A stretch of 64,000 nucleotides of DNA from CAWARU01 sp963784575 (GCA_963784575.1 CAWARU010000001.1:3410001-3474000); one strand, 5' to 3'; positions 25,944-35,141 are shown, numbered from the stretch's first letter. The notes: generated by a model from the letters alone, not told the origin. Numbers and translations are program-made.

Positions 25944-27896
25944 TTAGAATGACTTTCTTCTTTCCCAGGTTTTCTTGCGAGCGCTTGGCTCTGAAGCCAC
26001 AGAGAGCCGCTCCGAAAATAGATTTGGATTTAGAGCTGGAATGAGTGCCGGGATTGTACCTGTAGCTGAATCTAAAACGGCTTCTCCGGGAAGAAGGCTG
26101 TGAACCGGGCTGCTTGGCTCAGAATTTGAATCCGACTCCGAACGGTTGTGCAATTTTCTATAATGGAGTACTTCGGGCCCTCTGGGATTCACGACTAATT
26201 GAGCAAGTTCTATGCCGTCTTCAGCGAACTCAGCTTTTGTCTTCTCGCTTTGTTTCCTTGCTGAGAGAGTGGCTGTCCTTAATCTATTTAAAACTTCTTT
26301 GCTGATAGCATCCGCAAAAGGCGAATGTTTATCAACATCGCATGTGAAGTCTGGTATTGCATCGAGAGCAGCTTCAATATCGGATTCCGTATCTTGATCG
26401 AGTTCTAAATCGACAGCAATATTTTCCAGATCGGAAGAAAATTCTCCATCAAATTCATCACTGAACATATCGCTTGGCATTGCACTGGGCACTCCCCTTG
26501 GCACTCCTCTTGGAATCGCGCTTGGCGATTTACTCGGAATATCTAAAACATCATAGGATGGGGATGGATTAGGATTAGGCATATTGGGGGCACAGATACT
26601 GAAACGAAAATATTGCGGCCTACCGTTGCGGTTTCGCACACTGGGACAAGCAGAAATAGAAACGCTGATGCTGCTGCGTTTGCTGGAGAGACCAGAAACA
26701 CTGATACTATTATGACGCGAAGAACGCACAGAAACACTGATACTATTTCTAGAACCAGATTCAGCTCTAGAATCAGATATAGAACCAGCAGCACCAGAGA
26801 GTGAAGAATTGAGGTTTTTTTCCAATGCCTCGGCTAATTGTTTTTCCCAATCAGCACCCAAGGGGGTGCTTACATTGCGAGGGGTCGGGGCAGTGGAAGA
26901 ATCTGAGGGGATAGCTGCGCCATATAAAACTGCTATATCTCTTTCTGCTTTGCTGAAATGAGTTTTCTCTTTTAAGCTGTCTTTACCTGAGGTAATTACC
27001 AAGTGCGTTAAAACGCCAGGATCTTCCAATTTTCGGTCCTTAGAAATTGACAATTTTTCAGGTTTTGGCAATCCTTTGGATGGAAGTGTCGCTTTTTTAT
27101 TTTTAGAACTTGGACTATCGGTATCATGAACTTCTGTATGTAATTTAAGAATTCCCGAATCAGGTGATGCTCGATGTGCTGCTGATGCACGACGTGAAGG
27201 CGCTATAGAAGGTGGTGCACTATCTCCCCAATGTTCTGTACCCTCGATTCCTGCCTCAAGCAAAGCCTTTGATCCAGAGGTTCTTCTGGCTGATGAGGAA
27301 TCACACAAATTTTCAATTAGGCTGTGTAAGTAATGATATAGTGTATCGTTGATTAACGTATCACGTTTTTTTGCATAGGCAGTTCTATTTTCATCTGCTG
27401 TTTTTAGTAAAGTCATACGTGTGTCGACCGCTGTTATCAGTACAAGCCAATTCTGGATATTGGATGGCAGCGTAATATAACGTCTGGATTTAAGGGAACC
27501 TAGGGCATCCAGAGAATCTTCTACACCATCTTTTGGTTTTAGATCTGCCTCATTTTCCAGAGAAAATCCTGTCACTTTGTTAAAAACCATGAGCTTCTTC
27601 TGAGCTTCAGTTTTAATGATGTTCAATTCTTCAATCAAAAATTGCTCAATTTGTTTGATTTCATTTTCATAGGCTTCGTGAATTTCTTGCAGCGATTTTG
27701 AATCAGATTCAAGAGTTTCTTTGAACTTTACTTGAAGAACTTTAAGCTTTTCTAAGCATGCGCTCATTTTATCACGGTTTTGACAGATATTCAGAGATAA
27801 AAAAGAACTGCGATCGAGATCTTTCAGAAAATCCTGTGATAAATTTTTCTTAAGCACCCCAATGACATTTTCCAATTCTAATGACGATACACTCAT
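25944..27896 (-). CDS. coiled-coil, serine-rich repeat protein, effector candidate
   Basis: A 650-residue unrecognised protein. Residues about 1-190 are helical/coiled coil. The middle is disordered and Ser/Pro-rich; at about residues 375-415 an Arg/Ser repeat recurs three to four times (SRNSISVS, SRHNSISVS, SKRSSISVS), then Pro-rich repeats (PRGVPRGVPSAMP) and an acidic block (DEFDGEFSSDLENIAVDLELDQDTESD). The last 110 residues are charged. RxxS-type clusters would be natural host-kinase targets if it is secreted. No signal peptide or membrane segment. Confidence 0.75.
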   Translation of the reverse strand: MSVSSLELENVIGVLKKNLSQDFLKDLDRSSFLSLNICQNRDKMSACLEKLKVLQVKFKETLESDSKSLQEIHEAYENEIKQIEQFLIEELNIIKTEAQKKLMVFNKVTGFSLENEADLKPKDGVEDSLDALGSLKSRRYITLPSNIQNWLVLITAVDTRMTLLKTADENRTAYAKKRDTLINDTLYHYLHSLIENLCDSSSARRTSGSKALLEAGIEGTEHWGDSAPPSIAPSRRASAAHRASPDSGILKLHTEVHDTDSPSSKNKKATLPSKGLPKPEKLSISKDRKLEDPGVLTHLVITSGKDSLKEKTHFSKAERDIAVLYGAAIPSDSSTAPTPRNVSTPLGADWEKQLAEALEKNLNSSLSGAAGSISDSRAESGSRNSISVSVRSSRHNSISVSGLSSKRSSISVSISACPSVRNRNGRPQYFRFSICAPNMPNPNPSPSYDVLDIPSKSPSAIPRGVPRGVPSAMPSDMFSDEFDGEFSSDLENIAVDLELDQDTESDIEAALDAIPDFTCDVDKHSPFADAISKEVLNRLRTATLSARKQSEKTKAEFAEDGIELAQLVVNPRGPEVLHYRKLHNRSESDSNSEPSSPVHSLLPGEAVLDSATGTIPALIPALNPNLFSERLSVASEPSARKKTWERRKSF

Positions 27897-28282
27897 TAAT
27901 GTTTCCTCTCTCTATGTTTAATTGTAAATTAATGCTGCAGTGAATATCGTATTTTTCTTATTCGGATTCATTATGCGATTAAATTAGTTCATTTTATCAA
28001 TCATTATTGAAAATATCAATGTATAGAGTAGTTAAAATTTCTTGATAAGTCTTATTACAAATTTAAGCTATAAGACAAACTTCTGAGGTTGCGATCAAAT
28101 TAAGACCTAAAGTTAAATGACTCGAATTGGCGCTGTCCCATTATCGATCATTATCCGTTATATATCGCATTACGTTTACTCTATCAATTAGATAACATTG
28201 CAACCATTAAAAGTGGTTTGAACAGCACTAATAGCTGTTTATTAACTAAATAGTGTAATTTCTCCTAGATAAAACTTTTTGC
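27897..28282. other. AT-rich intergenic region, no gene seen
   Basis: This 386-bp spacer separates two divergently oriented genes and should contain both promoters. I see no RNA gene, repeat or open frame that I can support. Confidence 0.5.
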
Positions 28283-28315
28283 TTGCAAATGTGTCCAATA
28301 AGTTGTACACTAAAC

Positions 28316-28633
28316 ATGAAATCAAAATGGAATATATTAAGAACTACTGAATTTCAAGAATGGCTTTCTGCTCATTCAGAGAAGCATCAAAATCAAATAA
28401 ATGAAAGTTTAGCTCTGATAGAAATAGAAGGCTACTTTGGAATTCATAAACTAGTGGATGAAGAAGAAGAGGTTTGGGAATTAAAATGGACGATTGGTTG
28501 GCGTGTTTACTATGTATTTATCGATAAAGTAAATATACTATTACTATCGGGAGGCAACAAAAATGGCCAGAACAAAGACATCAAAAAAGCAAAAAAAATC
28601 AGTAAGAGCTACCAAAAATTGGAACGTATCTAA
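28316..28633 (+). CDS. RelE/HigB-type toxin of a type II toxin-antitoxin pair
   Basis: A small toxin, 105 residues from ATG 28316 (an upstream ATG at 28283 would add 11). Features match the RelE-like addiction-module killer protein family: TEFQEWLSAH, KLVDEEEEVWELKWTIGWRVYYVF and LLLSGGNKNGQNKDIKKAKKI. Such toxins cleave mRNA on the ribosome. The antitoxin gene begins 71 bases before its end, so the two are translated together; toxin-first order is usual for this family. Confidence 0.88.
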   Translation: MKSKWNILRTTEFQEWLSAHSEKHQNQINESLALIEIEGYFGIHKLVDEEEEVWELKWTIGWRVYYVFIDKVNILLLSGGNKNGQNKDIKKAKKISKSYQKLERI

Positions 28634-28892
28634 ATTAGCAAAATGTGAAACATGGAGTCCCACAGCGGAGATTTTAAATTCTAAAAATTTAGCAAAAGCA
28701 ATAGCAGAATGCTTGTTGAACAATGATCCTGAAGGAGTTGTTGAAGTAATTGAAATATACTTAAGGACAGTAGATAGAGTTAAGTTTTCTAAGCATGCCC
28801 ATATTTCAAGGTTCACACTATATCATTCTCTAAAAGAACGCAATCCTACCATTAAGACATTAGCAAAAATAGTGCGTGCCGCAGCTGCATAA
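28563..28892 (+). CDS. HTH antitoxin of the RelE/HigB-type pair
   Basis: A 109-residue partner of the preceding toxin, with an N-terminal Lys-rich stretch and a C-terminal helix-turn-helix (about 75-105; ISRFTLYHSLKERNPTIKTLAKIV) of the putative addiction-module antidote family. FLKNNDP-like LLNNDPEGVVEVIEIYLRTV is also typical. It is expected to bind the toxin and repress the operon. Starts inside the toxin gene, after GGGAGG at 28548-28553. Confidence 0.87.
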   Translation: MARTKTSKKQKKSVRATKNWNVSKLAKCETWSPTAEILNSKNLAKAIAECLLNNDPEGVVEVIEIYLRTVDRVKFSKHAHISRFTLYHSLKERNPTIKTLAKIVRAAAA

Positions 28893-29074
28893 AGATCATA
28901 GCTTGGATATAGAATCTTGAGTTTTGCCATCCCTATGATATGCACGGTATCTGCACTGAGATCGTCTACGATGGGTTTAAAGAAATCCTTATTGAATGAA
29001 TTCAAATCATGTTCGCCATCGATTCCTCGAATTCTAATAGTCACATTTTCTAAACTTTCTTTTTGTTCACCCAT
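28893..29074 (-). pseudogene. N-terminal fragment of an unknown gene cut by the toxin-antitoxin module
   Basis: A minus-strand frame from ATG 29074 encodes about 60 protein-like residues (ENVTIRIRGIDGEHDLNSFN...) and then runs antisense into the antitoxin gene, where it loses sense. A GGAG lies upstream. It looks like the beginning of a gene whose remainder was removed or displaced when the toxin-antitoxin module arrived. The family is unknown to me. Confidence 0.35.
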
Positions 29075-29328
29075 GGTAAGCCGAACTCCGAATTTATCAT
29101 TTTTAATGAATATACTCTTATTACTATTTAGGTTTAGAATTTTTTTATAACAATTATGTAGTAAGTATAGACGCAGATAAAAGATAATAATAAATGTAGA
29201 AAATATTCTTTAAAATCAACTATATTTCATAATGTATTTTCATATCTTATAAACTTAAGATTACAATGATTTATGAGTACAAGGTCAATGACCTTGATAC
29301 AAGGTTAACTATAGTTCTGGAGCTTATC

Positions 29329-30084
29329 ATGAAAGCTGGAAAAAAAGAAGATTTACATAAAATAATTCAAATTGCAAATGCTGGGAATGTTGAAAAGCAA
29401 ATCCAATTAGGCCTGTATTATGCTACGGGAACAGAGGTCGAACAAGATGTGAAAGAAGCTTTCAAGTGGTTTTTGAAGGCTGCTGAAAAAAATGATCCTA
29501 TTGCAGAATTTAATGTTGCGGTAGCCTATGAAGCTGGAGTTGGGGTAAAAAAAGATATCCATCAGGCGATTTCCTGGTATGAAAAAGCGGCAAAGCAGAA
29601 AAATGAGCTTGCACATTATAATCTTGGCGTAATATATCAATTCGGGAGAGAGGATGTGGCCATCAATTATAAGAAAGCCATAAAGCACTATCAGGTTGCA
29701 GCGGATCACGACAACCCATTTGCGCAATGTAATCTCGGGTTTATGTATTTGGTTGGTACAGGGGTTGAAGCTGATCCCTCGAAAGCAGTACCTCTTTTTA
29801 TGAAGGCGGTTGAAGAAAATGTTCCTCAAGCTGCATTTCATTTGGGATATTGCCTGAGCAACGGTCTTGGAATAGAGAAAAATCCGGAAAAAGCTTTTGA
29901 ATGCTATCAACTTGCTGCGAAAGACGGCTTTCCTCTCGCACAACACAATTTGGGATGGATGTATCAATTAGGAGTTGGAACAGAAAAAGATAACGAATTG
30001 GCAAAGTACTGGATGACTGCAGCAGCAAATGCGGGATTACAGTTTTCGGTTGATGCATTAAAATACATTGAAAAAGCTGCATAA
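29329..30084 (+). CDS. Sel1-like repeat protein
   Basis: A 251-residue protein built of about six Sel1-type repeats (36-residue helical pairs such as AIAWYEKAA/AHYNLGVIYQFG; AFKWFLKAAEKNDPIAEFNVAVAYEAGVGV; AQHNLGWMYQLGVGTEKD). Sel1 proteins serve as scaffolds, and Legionella uses them (LpnE, EnhC) in host entry and trafficking. No signal peptide is visible, unlike LpnE/EnhC, so it is either cytoplasmic or exported by Dot/Icm. I chose ATG 29329 because GGAG lies at 29319-29322; an in-frame ATG at 29266 has no such signal. Confidence 0.9.
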   Translation: MKAGKKEDLHKIIQIANAGNVEKQIQLGLYYATGTEVEQDVKEAFKWFLKAAEKNDPIAEFNVAVAYEAGVGVKKDIHQAISWYEKAAKQKNELAHYNLGVIYQFGREDVAINYKKAIKHYQVAADHDNPFAQCNLGFMYLVGTGVEADPSKAVPLFMKAVEENVPQAAFHLGYCLSNGLGIEKNPEKAFECYQLAAKDGFPLAQHNLGWMYQLGVGTEKDNELAKYWMTAAANAGLQFSVDALKYIEKAA

Positions 30085-30118
30085 TCATTATACAAGTATT
30101 TATTGAGGAGTATTCATC

Positions 30119-30754
30119 ATGTCAACACGTCATAGACCTCGATTGAATTTAGGCGCTGTGCCACCGACACCTGATTCTGTAGTAGCAGGTAGCCAAGTTA
30201 CAATGGTTCATAATCCTTTATTTGATGCCTCCGCCTCTGCTGGTGCAGGAGAACTTAAAACGAGACTCGATGCGGGCCCTTTTTATGGGTTTTCTGAGGT
30301 GGGTATCAGTGGCTCTGGTTTTTCACAGCAATATGTTGAAGGGGTAAATTTTGGAAAATTAGGATCTGCTGAAATAGGACAAAGTGATTACATCGGTAAA
30401 GGAGGGGTAGGGAGCAGTAGTTTCCGATCTGAAATGGTCGCAGGGCATCAAATTTTTGCGGAATCAAGTGGTGTCAAAATTGATTCCAAAGGCATTAATT
30501 TCAATGAACACTTAGAAATCGGTGGACATAAAATAATAGATGCCGATTTAAGCACGGCAAGTTGTTGTGCGCCGATCGGTCAATTTTTTTCCTGGGCGTT
30601 TGAGGGATTAGGCCATGGTATCAAAGCTTTAGGATCAAAAGGAGGAGCCGCACTCTCCGCAGCGGGAAAATTCCTCAAAGACTTACCTTGGGCAGAAATT
30701 GGAAAAGATCTTGCTGAACTTGCCAAGGGTATTCTTTCTTTATTAAAAAAATGA
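30119..30754 (+). CDS. hypothetical glycine/serine-rich protein
   Basis: A 211-residue protein with GAGG upstream of the ATG (gaggagtattcatcATG). Residues 1-140 are Gly/Ser-rich and strand-like; residues about 155-205 hold an amphipathic helical region with a Cys-Cys pair (STASCCAPIGQFFSWAFEGLG) and a Lys-Lys end. It follows the Sel1 gene by 34 bp on the same strand and may be co-transcribed. I recognise no family. Confidence 0.7.
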   Translation: MSTRHRPRLNLGAVPPTPDSVVAGSQVTMVHNPLFDASASAGAGELKTRLDAGPFYGFSEVGISGSGFSQQYVEGVNFGKLGSAEIGQSDYIGKGGVGSSSFRSEMVAGHQIFAESSGVKIDSKGINFNEHLEIGGHKIIDADLSTASCCAPIGQFFSWAFEGLGHGIKALGSKGGAALSAAGKFLKDLPWAEIGKDLAELAKGILSLLKK

Positions 30755-30794
30755 TGAGAACTTTAAAGCTCTATTCCTTTTGGAACTCAAAGTT

Positions 30795-32030
30795 TTAAGA
30801 TATCATTTTTTTTGGAACCAATATTTCACGGCACATGATGATATAACAAATTGTCGCAATAGCAGCATAACTGAAAATAATGATTGCTACCGGTACCAAC
30901 GTTCCATCGAAGTAAATCTCTGAAAGAATGACGAGCCCCGATGCCAGCAATTGACGTATCGCTGTCATCATGGCCATGGAAGTTCCATTCATTTCAGGGA
31001 AGATGGATAAAGCTTTCAATCCAAAAGTTCCAGCCATAAATGCGCCGCCGGCTGCGAGCAATGCCATCGCGATACAAATAATATTTATATTTGAATGATC
31101 CACTAAGCAGATCACAAACAGGATTACAGTGCCTATGAGTGCTAAAATACCGCCAATATTTTTGGTATAGTCGATACCTCGTAAACCAATCATTTTTATA
31201 GATAATAATGAAAAAATAATAAAGGTGCCCATTGTGGTTGCTTGATAATAACTAAATGTCTCTAAATCCAAACCCATGTGATTCACAAACACGACTGAGA
31301 GACTGGCGATATAAACAACAATGGCTGTAAACGGAAAATTCACAATCAATGTGTAGCAAAGAAATTTAAAGCTTTTTATGAGTGTTACATAGTCGAACAA
31401 AATGGTCTTAATGCTGAAGAGTTTTCTATTTTTTTCTGGCAGGGTTTCTTCGATAAAAAGAAGCGTGCCCAGAAAAGAAACAAGAGTTAAAAGCAATATC
31501 ACAATAAAGTTCGCTCGCCAATTGAAGATCTGGTTTAACCAGGCGCCTATGATGGGTGCACCCGCCATGGAGGCCGAGATAACGCTGTTTATCACACCAA
31601 TTAATTTTCCTGCTTTTTCTTGAGAATATTTATCCAGGAATGTCGCAGCCCCAATTACCATGGGCACTGAGGCACCAATGCCCTGGAATAAGCGGAATAG
31701 AATCATTACGCTAAAATCGCTTGCGATTGTGCATCCCAGACTGCTTAACACAAAAAGCAATAAGCCTCCCAGTAAAACTTTTCTACGACCAAAGCTATCG
31801 GAAAGAGGCCCTGCGAATAAACCTGAAACACAAAGGCCTAAGAAATTGATGCTGAGAATAATTTGAATTTGATTTTCAGCGACATCAAAATATTTGATCA
31901 TGTCTGGAAAGGCGGGTACATAGATATCTGCCTCTGCACAAACGGCAATGTACATGATAGTGACGAGAGTGATCAGAGCGACGTCATAAAACTTATTTGA
32001 GAAATGATTTAATAGAGGTTTTTCCAGCAT
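30795..32030 (-). CDS. MFS multidrug transporter, Bcr/CflA type
   Basis: A 411-residue major facilitator with twelve membrane segments and the drug:H+ antiporter motif A (GPLSDSFGRRKVLLGG) between segments 2 and 3. The N-terminal segment AVCAEADIYVPAFPDMIKYF matches the Bcr/CflA subfamily, proton-driven exporters of drugs or small metabolites in the inner membrane. Substrate unknown. Monocistronic, convergent with the preceding gene. Confidence 0.9.
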   Translation of the reverse strand: MLEKPLLNHFSNKFYDVALITLVTIMYIAVCAEADIYVPAFPDMIKYFDVAENQIQIILSINFLGLCVSGLFAGPLSDSFGRRKVLLGGLLLFVLSSLGCTIASDFSVMILFRLFQGIGASVPMVIGAATFLDKYSQEKAGKLIGVINSVISASMAGAPIIGAWLNQIFNWRANFIVILLLTLVSFLGTLLFIEETLPEKNRKLFSIKTILFDYVTLIKSFKFLCYTLIVNFPFTAIVVYIASLSVVFVNHMGLDLETFSYYQATTMGTFIIFSLLSIKMIGLRGIDYTKNIGGILALIGTVILFVICLVDHSNINIICIAMALLAAGGAFMAGTFGLKALSIFPEMNGTSMAMMTAIRQLLASGLVILSEIYFDGTLVPVAIIIFSYAAIATICYIIMCREILVPKKMIS

Positions 32031-32244
32031 GCTTTAATCCCGTTTCTAACAGAAAGAACTTTTAAATGAATCAATTTTCAATTATATGATAATTGCTGGT
32101 AGCTTCAAAGTGTGATAATCAGCTAACTATCAGTCAATAAATGCTCAATTCATTTTGGGATCTCTGAATAATTACCCATTATCTTCTATAATTAAAATTA
32201 ATTTCTGCCACCTGCAAATTAAAATGCAAGATCTTGATTTCGTG

Positions 32245-32271
32245 TGGATTCCAGCTAGAGGCGGGAATCCA
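32245..32271. repeat. GGATTCC palindromic repeat, copy 1
   Basis: A 27-bp imperfect palindrome with arms tggattcc and ggaatcca around an agctagaggcg centre. The same sequence recurs at 52293-52319 and a near-copy at 33918-33943. It lies in the leader upstream of the ABC exporter. Confidence 0.75.
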
Positions 32272-32315
32272 GTGTTAATTGAGCAAAGCTGCTTAATTTA
32301 TATAATCAGGAAATT

Positions 32316-33119
32316 ATGAGCGATTCTCCAGCTATTTATATTTCAGAACTTGTCAAAAAATATGACGGTTTTACTGCCTTAGATAAAATAAATCTCAGCA
32401 TTCAATATGGTCAAATATTTGGCCTGCTGGGCCCGAATGGCGCAGGCAAAACAACGCTGATTAAAATTCTAACGACACTGCTTCCCATGAACAGCGGTGA
32501 AGCCTTCGTTGCGGGATTTGATGTGTTACAAGATCCCATGCTGATTCGTGAGAATATAGGCTATGTGCCTCAATTGGTCTCTACTGATGGTAATCTCACC
32601 GGAGAAGAAAATCTCATGCTTTCAGCGAGAATCTACCATGTTCCAATTTCAGAACGAAAAACTCGGATCAAAGAAGCTTTAGAATTCTTTCATTTGACTC
32701 AATGGGGCGATAAATTGGTCCGCAATTATTCTGGCGGCATGGTTCGAAAACTGGAATTGGCGCAAGCCTTATTGCACCGGCCGCGCGTGCTTTTTTTGGA
32801 TGAACCCACCATTGGTTTGGATGTGAAAACCCGACAGACTGTTTGGGAAAGACTGCGGGAAATTGTGAGAGTTTCAAAGATGGCTGTTCTTATTACCACA
32901 CATGATATGGCGGAAGCAGATGAATTATGCGATGAAATTGCCATTTTGCATCTGGGACACTTAAAGATTATGGGCACGCCTTTGGAGTTAAAAAAGAGCG
33001 TAGCTGAAAAGGCAAGCCTAGTAGATGTTTTTACCCACTACACGGGCGAAGAAATGGGAGGAGGAGGTCAATTAAGAGATGTCCGTCAAACTCGAGACAC
33101 CATACACCGTTTACGGTAA
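32316..33119 (+). CDS. ABC exporter ATP-binding protein (DrrA-like)
   Basis: ATPase subunit of an ABC-2 type exporter, 267 residues. Walker A GLLGPNGAGKTTLIKIL, the signature YSGGMVRKLELAQALL, Walker B VLFLDEPTIGLD and the switch histidine in LITTHDMAEAD are all intact. It resembles the daunorubicin-resistance DrrA group. Its 3' end overlaps the permease gene by 41 bases, so both form one operon. Confidence 0.94.
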   Translation: MSDSPAIYISELVKKYDGFTALDKINLSIQYGQIFGLLGPNGAGKTTLIKILTTLLPMNSGEAFVAGFDVLQDPMLIRENIGYVPQLVSTDGNLTGEENLMLSARIYHVPISERKTRIKEALEFFHLTQWGDKLVRNYSGGMVRKLELAQALLHRPRVLFLDEPTIGLDVKTRQTVWERLREIVRVSKMAVLITTHDMAEADELCDEIAILHLGHLKIMGTPLELKKSVAEKASLVDVFTHYTGEEMGGGGQLRDVRQTRDTIHRLR

Positions 33120-33891
33120 AATATTCAATTTTTTCCAGACAGCGTTTGCGATAGCCGATATCGAACTCATCAAAGTTTGGAGAGATCCGGTAGAGTTATT
33201 TGCGAGAGTGGTGCAACCGCTGCTCTGGTTGTTAATTTTTGGAGAAGTTTTTTCAAATCTTCATGCGGTCTCAGATGGGCATACCAATTATCTTACTTTT
33301 ATCACTCCAGGAATTTTGGCGCAAAGCATCGTTTTTTCTGCGATATTTTATGGCATTGCTATCATCTGGGAAAAAGATTTAGGCATTGTCCAGAAATTAA
33401 TGGTGAGTCCTTCCTATCGCGGTGCGCTCGTGTTTGGAAAATCTATATCATCCGGTGTCCGAGGTTTAATCCAAACGATTCTCATCTATGTCTTTGCCTT
33501 CACCATGGATATCAAACTTCAGTATAGTTTTTATTCTTTGATAATGGTGATCATTTTAGTTTTCATTGGATCTGGTCTTTTTTCAACTTTTTCCTTAATT
33601 ATTGCTTGTATCGTAAAAACCAGAGAGAAATTCATGGGTATCGGACAATTATTGACCATGCCGCTTTTTTTTGCGAGCAATGCAATCTACCCCATCGAAA
33701 TGATGCCGAATTGGCTGAAACATATTGCTTATCTCAATCCGCTAACTTATTTGGTGGATGCACTGCGTTGCGTGATGATACAGGGGGAGCTGTCAATCCA
33801 CCCCATGTGGCTTAATGTATCAGTGTTGGTGATTATCTTTTTGGTTTTCCACGTTATTGCGGCGAAACTCTATCCGACAATTTTACGATAA
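33079..33891 (+). CDS. ABC-2 type exporter permease (DrrB-like)
   Basis: Membrane subunit of the exporter, 270 residues with six membrane segments. The typical ABC-2 features are RDPVELFARVVQPLLWLLIFG before the first loop, TFITPGILAQSIVFSA, and the C-terminal FFASNAIYPIEMMPNWLKHIAYLNPLTYLVDALR. Coupled to the ATPase gene upstream. Likely exports a lipid, drug or toxin-like molecule; substrate unknown. Confidence 0.93.
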   Translation: MSVKLETPYTVYGKIFNFFQTAFAIADIELIKVWRDPVELFARVVQPLLWLLIFGEVFSNLHAVSDGHTNYLTFITPGILAQSIVFSAIFYGIAIIWEKDLGIVQKLMVSPSYRGALVFGKSISSGVRGLIQTILIYVFAFTMDIKLQYSFYSLIMVIILVFIGSGLFSTFSLIIACIVKTREKFMGIGQLLTMPLFFASNAIYPIEMMPNWLKHIAYLNPLTYLVDALRCVMIQGELSIHPMWLNVSVLVIIFLVFHVIAAKLYPTILR

Positions 33892-33917
33892 AAATTAATG
33901 TTCTTTCTCTAACCCCA

Positions 33918-33943
33918 TGGATTCCCGCGGAGGCGGGAATCCA
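33918..33943. repeat. GGATTCC palindromic repeat, copy 2
   Basis: A 26-bp almost perfect palindrome (tggattcccgcggaggcggg followed by aatcca), a variant of the repeats at 32245 and 52293. It lies between the convergent exporter permease and phosphatase genes and could stop transcription from both sides. Confidence 0.75.
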
Positions 33944-33958
33944 TTGAACGGTTACAAA

Positions 33959-35035
33959 TTACGTTTTGTTCTTATTTAAACTCTGCACGTAGAGATCTAC
34001 CAAACGATACAAGGTCTGATATTGTTCAGCTCTTGCCACCATATGGATGCGCTGCAAAGAGAGCTGCAGCACTACCTTTTCAATGCTGATGTCTAAAGTT
34101 TCGGGAGTGGCTCCCAGAGCTATTTGCTTATCAATATCCTGCAGTAAAATGAATCCTGCCAGGAACGTACCTGTTCTCCCTACGCCGCCACTGCAATGAC
34201 AAGCGAGCAAGCCAACATTCGGATCATAATTTTTCCTGACCTCTTGAATGGTTTTCAATAAAATTTTTGGGTCAATGCCGCGGTGATCGAGCCAGTTATC
34301 GATGGAATAGTAACTGATCTCATAGTTTTGCCTGCTGCCTGCAAAAGGTACTTGCAAAATTTGCTTACCTGTTTTTGGATCTTTTTTGACTCTATTTTGC
34401 CAGTATGCGATGCTTTTTTGAACGCCATTTTCAGAAGCCGGGGTGAGTCGCACCAATTGACTCACTTGATGATTTTGCAGTAAATTGAAGAAGTTTTGCG
34501 TTAGTTTAGCGGTGGAAGGTGCTTCCATGGCGAGAAATCTTTGGCCATTTAAGATAATGGTGCTTGAATTGTAACTGCCGTCGGTTTGGTTGTATTGGAA
34601 TGCCAGTAAATGCGGCCGTTTATAATAGCCTTTTTCAAGCAAATCCTGTGCAACCATGAAATCTGGGCGTGAAATCAGCATTTTCTCGCCGGAATTAGAA
34701 TACCAGGCATGATGACGCCAGCTTTCGAGATCCGCATATTCTTGCGCGATTTCCTGATCGGATTTATTCGCTTTCCAGCTGTGGAACTGCCTGCCTTGTA
34801 AGTATAATTTTGAACGTTCATCGAAAGCAGTTTGTATTTCTTTGTAGCGATTTTCGCGATAAGCCAAAGGGAGACTTGGAAAAGTGCGAGGCGAAATGTT
34901 TGCTGTGGCCGGAGCAGCATAGCCGAACGAGGCTGAAAAGCCGATTACATAGATAAAGAGTAGGAAAAATGTGCGATACTTATAATGTTTTATTGTGTAA
35001 AATTTTTTACAAAAATTATTAATTGACTTATGCAT
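33959..35035 (-). CDS. exported classical protein tyrosine phosphatase
   Basis: A 358-residue protein with a signal peptide (about residues 22-42, TFFLLFIYVIGFSASFGYAA) and a classical PTP domain. The P-loop HCSGGVGRTG holds nucleophile Cys281 and Arg287; the mobile WPD loop is present as WLDHRG with Asp250; the Q-loop region LQLSLQRIHMVARAEQYQTLY matches the family end. LVRLTPASENGVQKSIAYW corresponds to the substrate-proximal motif of eukaryotic PTPs. It is therefore predicted active. With a Sec signal it would act in the periplasm, or outside after further export, possibly on host phosphotyrosine. No partner gene is adjacent. Confidence 0.88.
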   Translation of the reverse strand: MHKSINNFCKKFYTIKHYKYRTFFLLFIYVIGFSASFGYAAPATANISPRTFPSLPLAYRENRYKEIQTAFDERSKLYLQGRQFHSWKANKSDQEIAQEYADLESWRHHAWYSNSGEKMLISRPDFMVAQDLLEKGYYKRPHLLAFQYNQTDGSYNSSTIILNGQRFLAMEAPSTAKLTQNFFNLLQNHQVSQLVRLTPASENGVQKSIAYWQNRVKKDPKTGKQILQVPFAGSRQNYEISYYSIDNWLDHRGIDPKILLKTIQEVRKNYDPNVGLLACHCSGGVGRTGTFLAGFILLQDIDKQIALGATPETLDISIEKVVLQLSLQRIHMVARAEQYQTLYRLVDLYVQSLNKNKT

Positions 35036-35141
35036 AACAGTGCCCCTACATCATTTTTGTTTCATTTATCATACAATAGTGAATGCCAAAAGTCCAGAGC
35101 TTTTTTGTCCAGTAACTACATTAAATTTTGAGTAATTAATT

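Noticed and set aside
29407..29967. 186-residue minus-strand frame over the Sel1 gene
   Set aside because: Antisense to clear Sel1 repeats, no ribosome binding site and Cys/Ile-rich nonsense-like composition.
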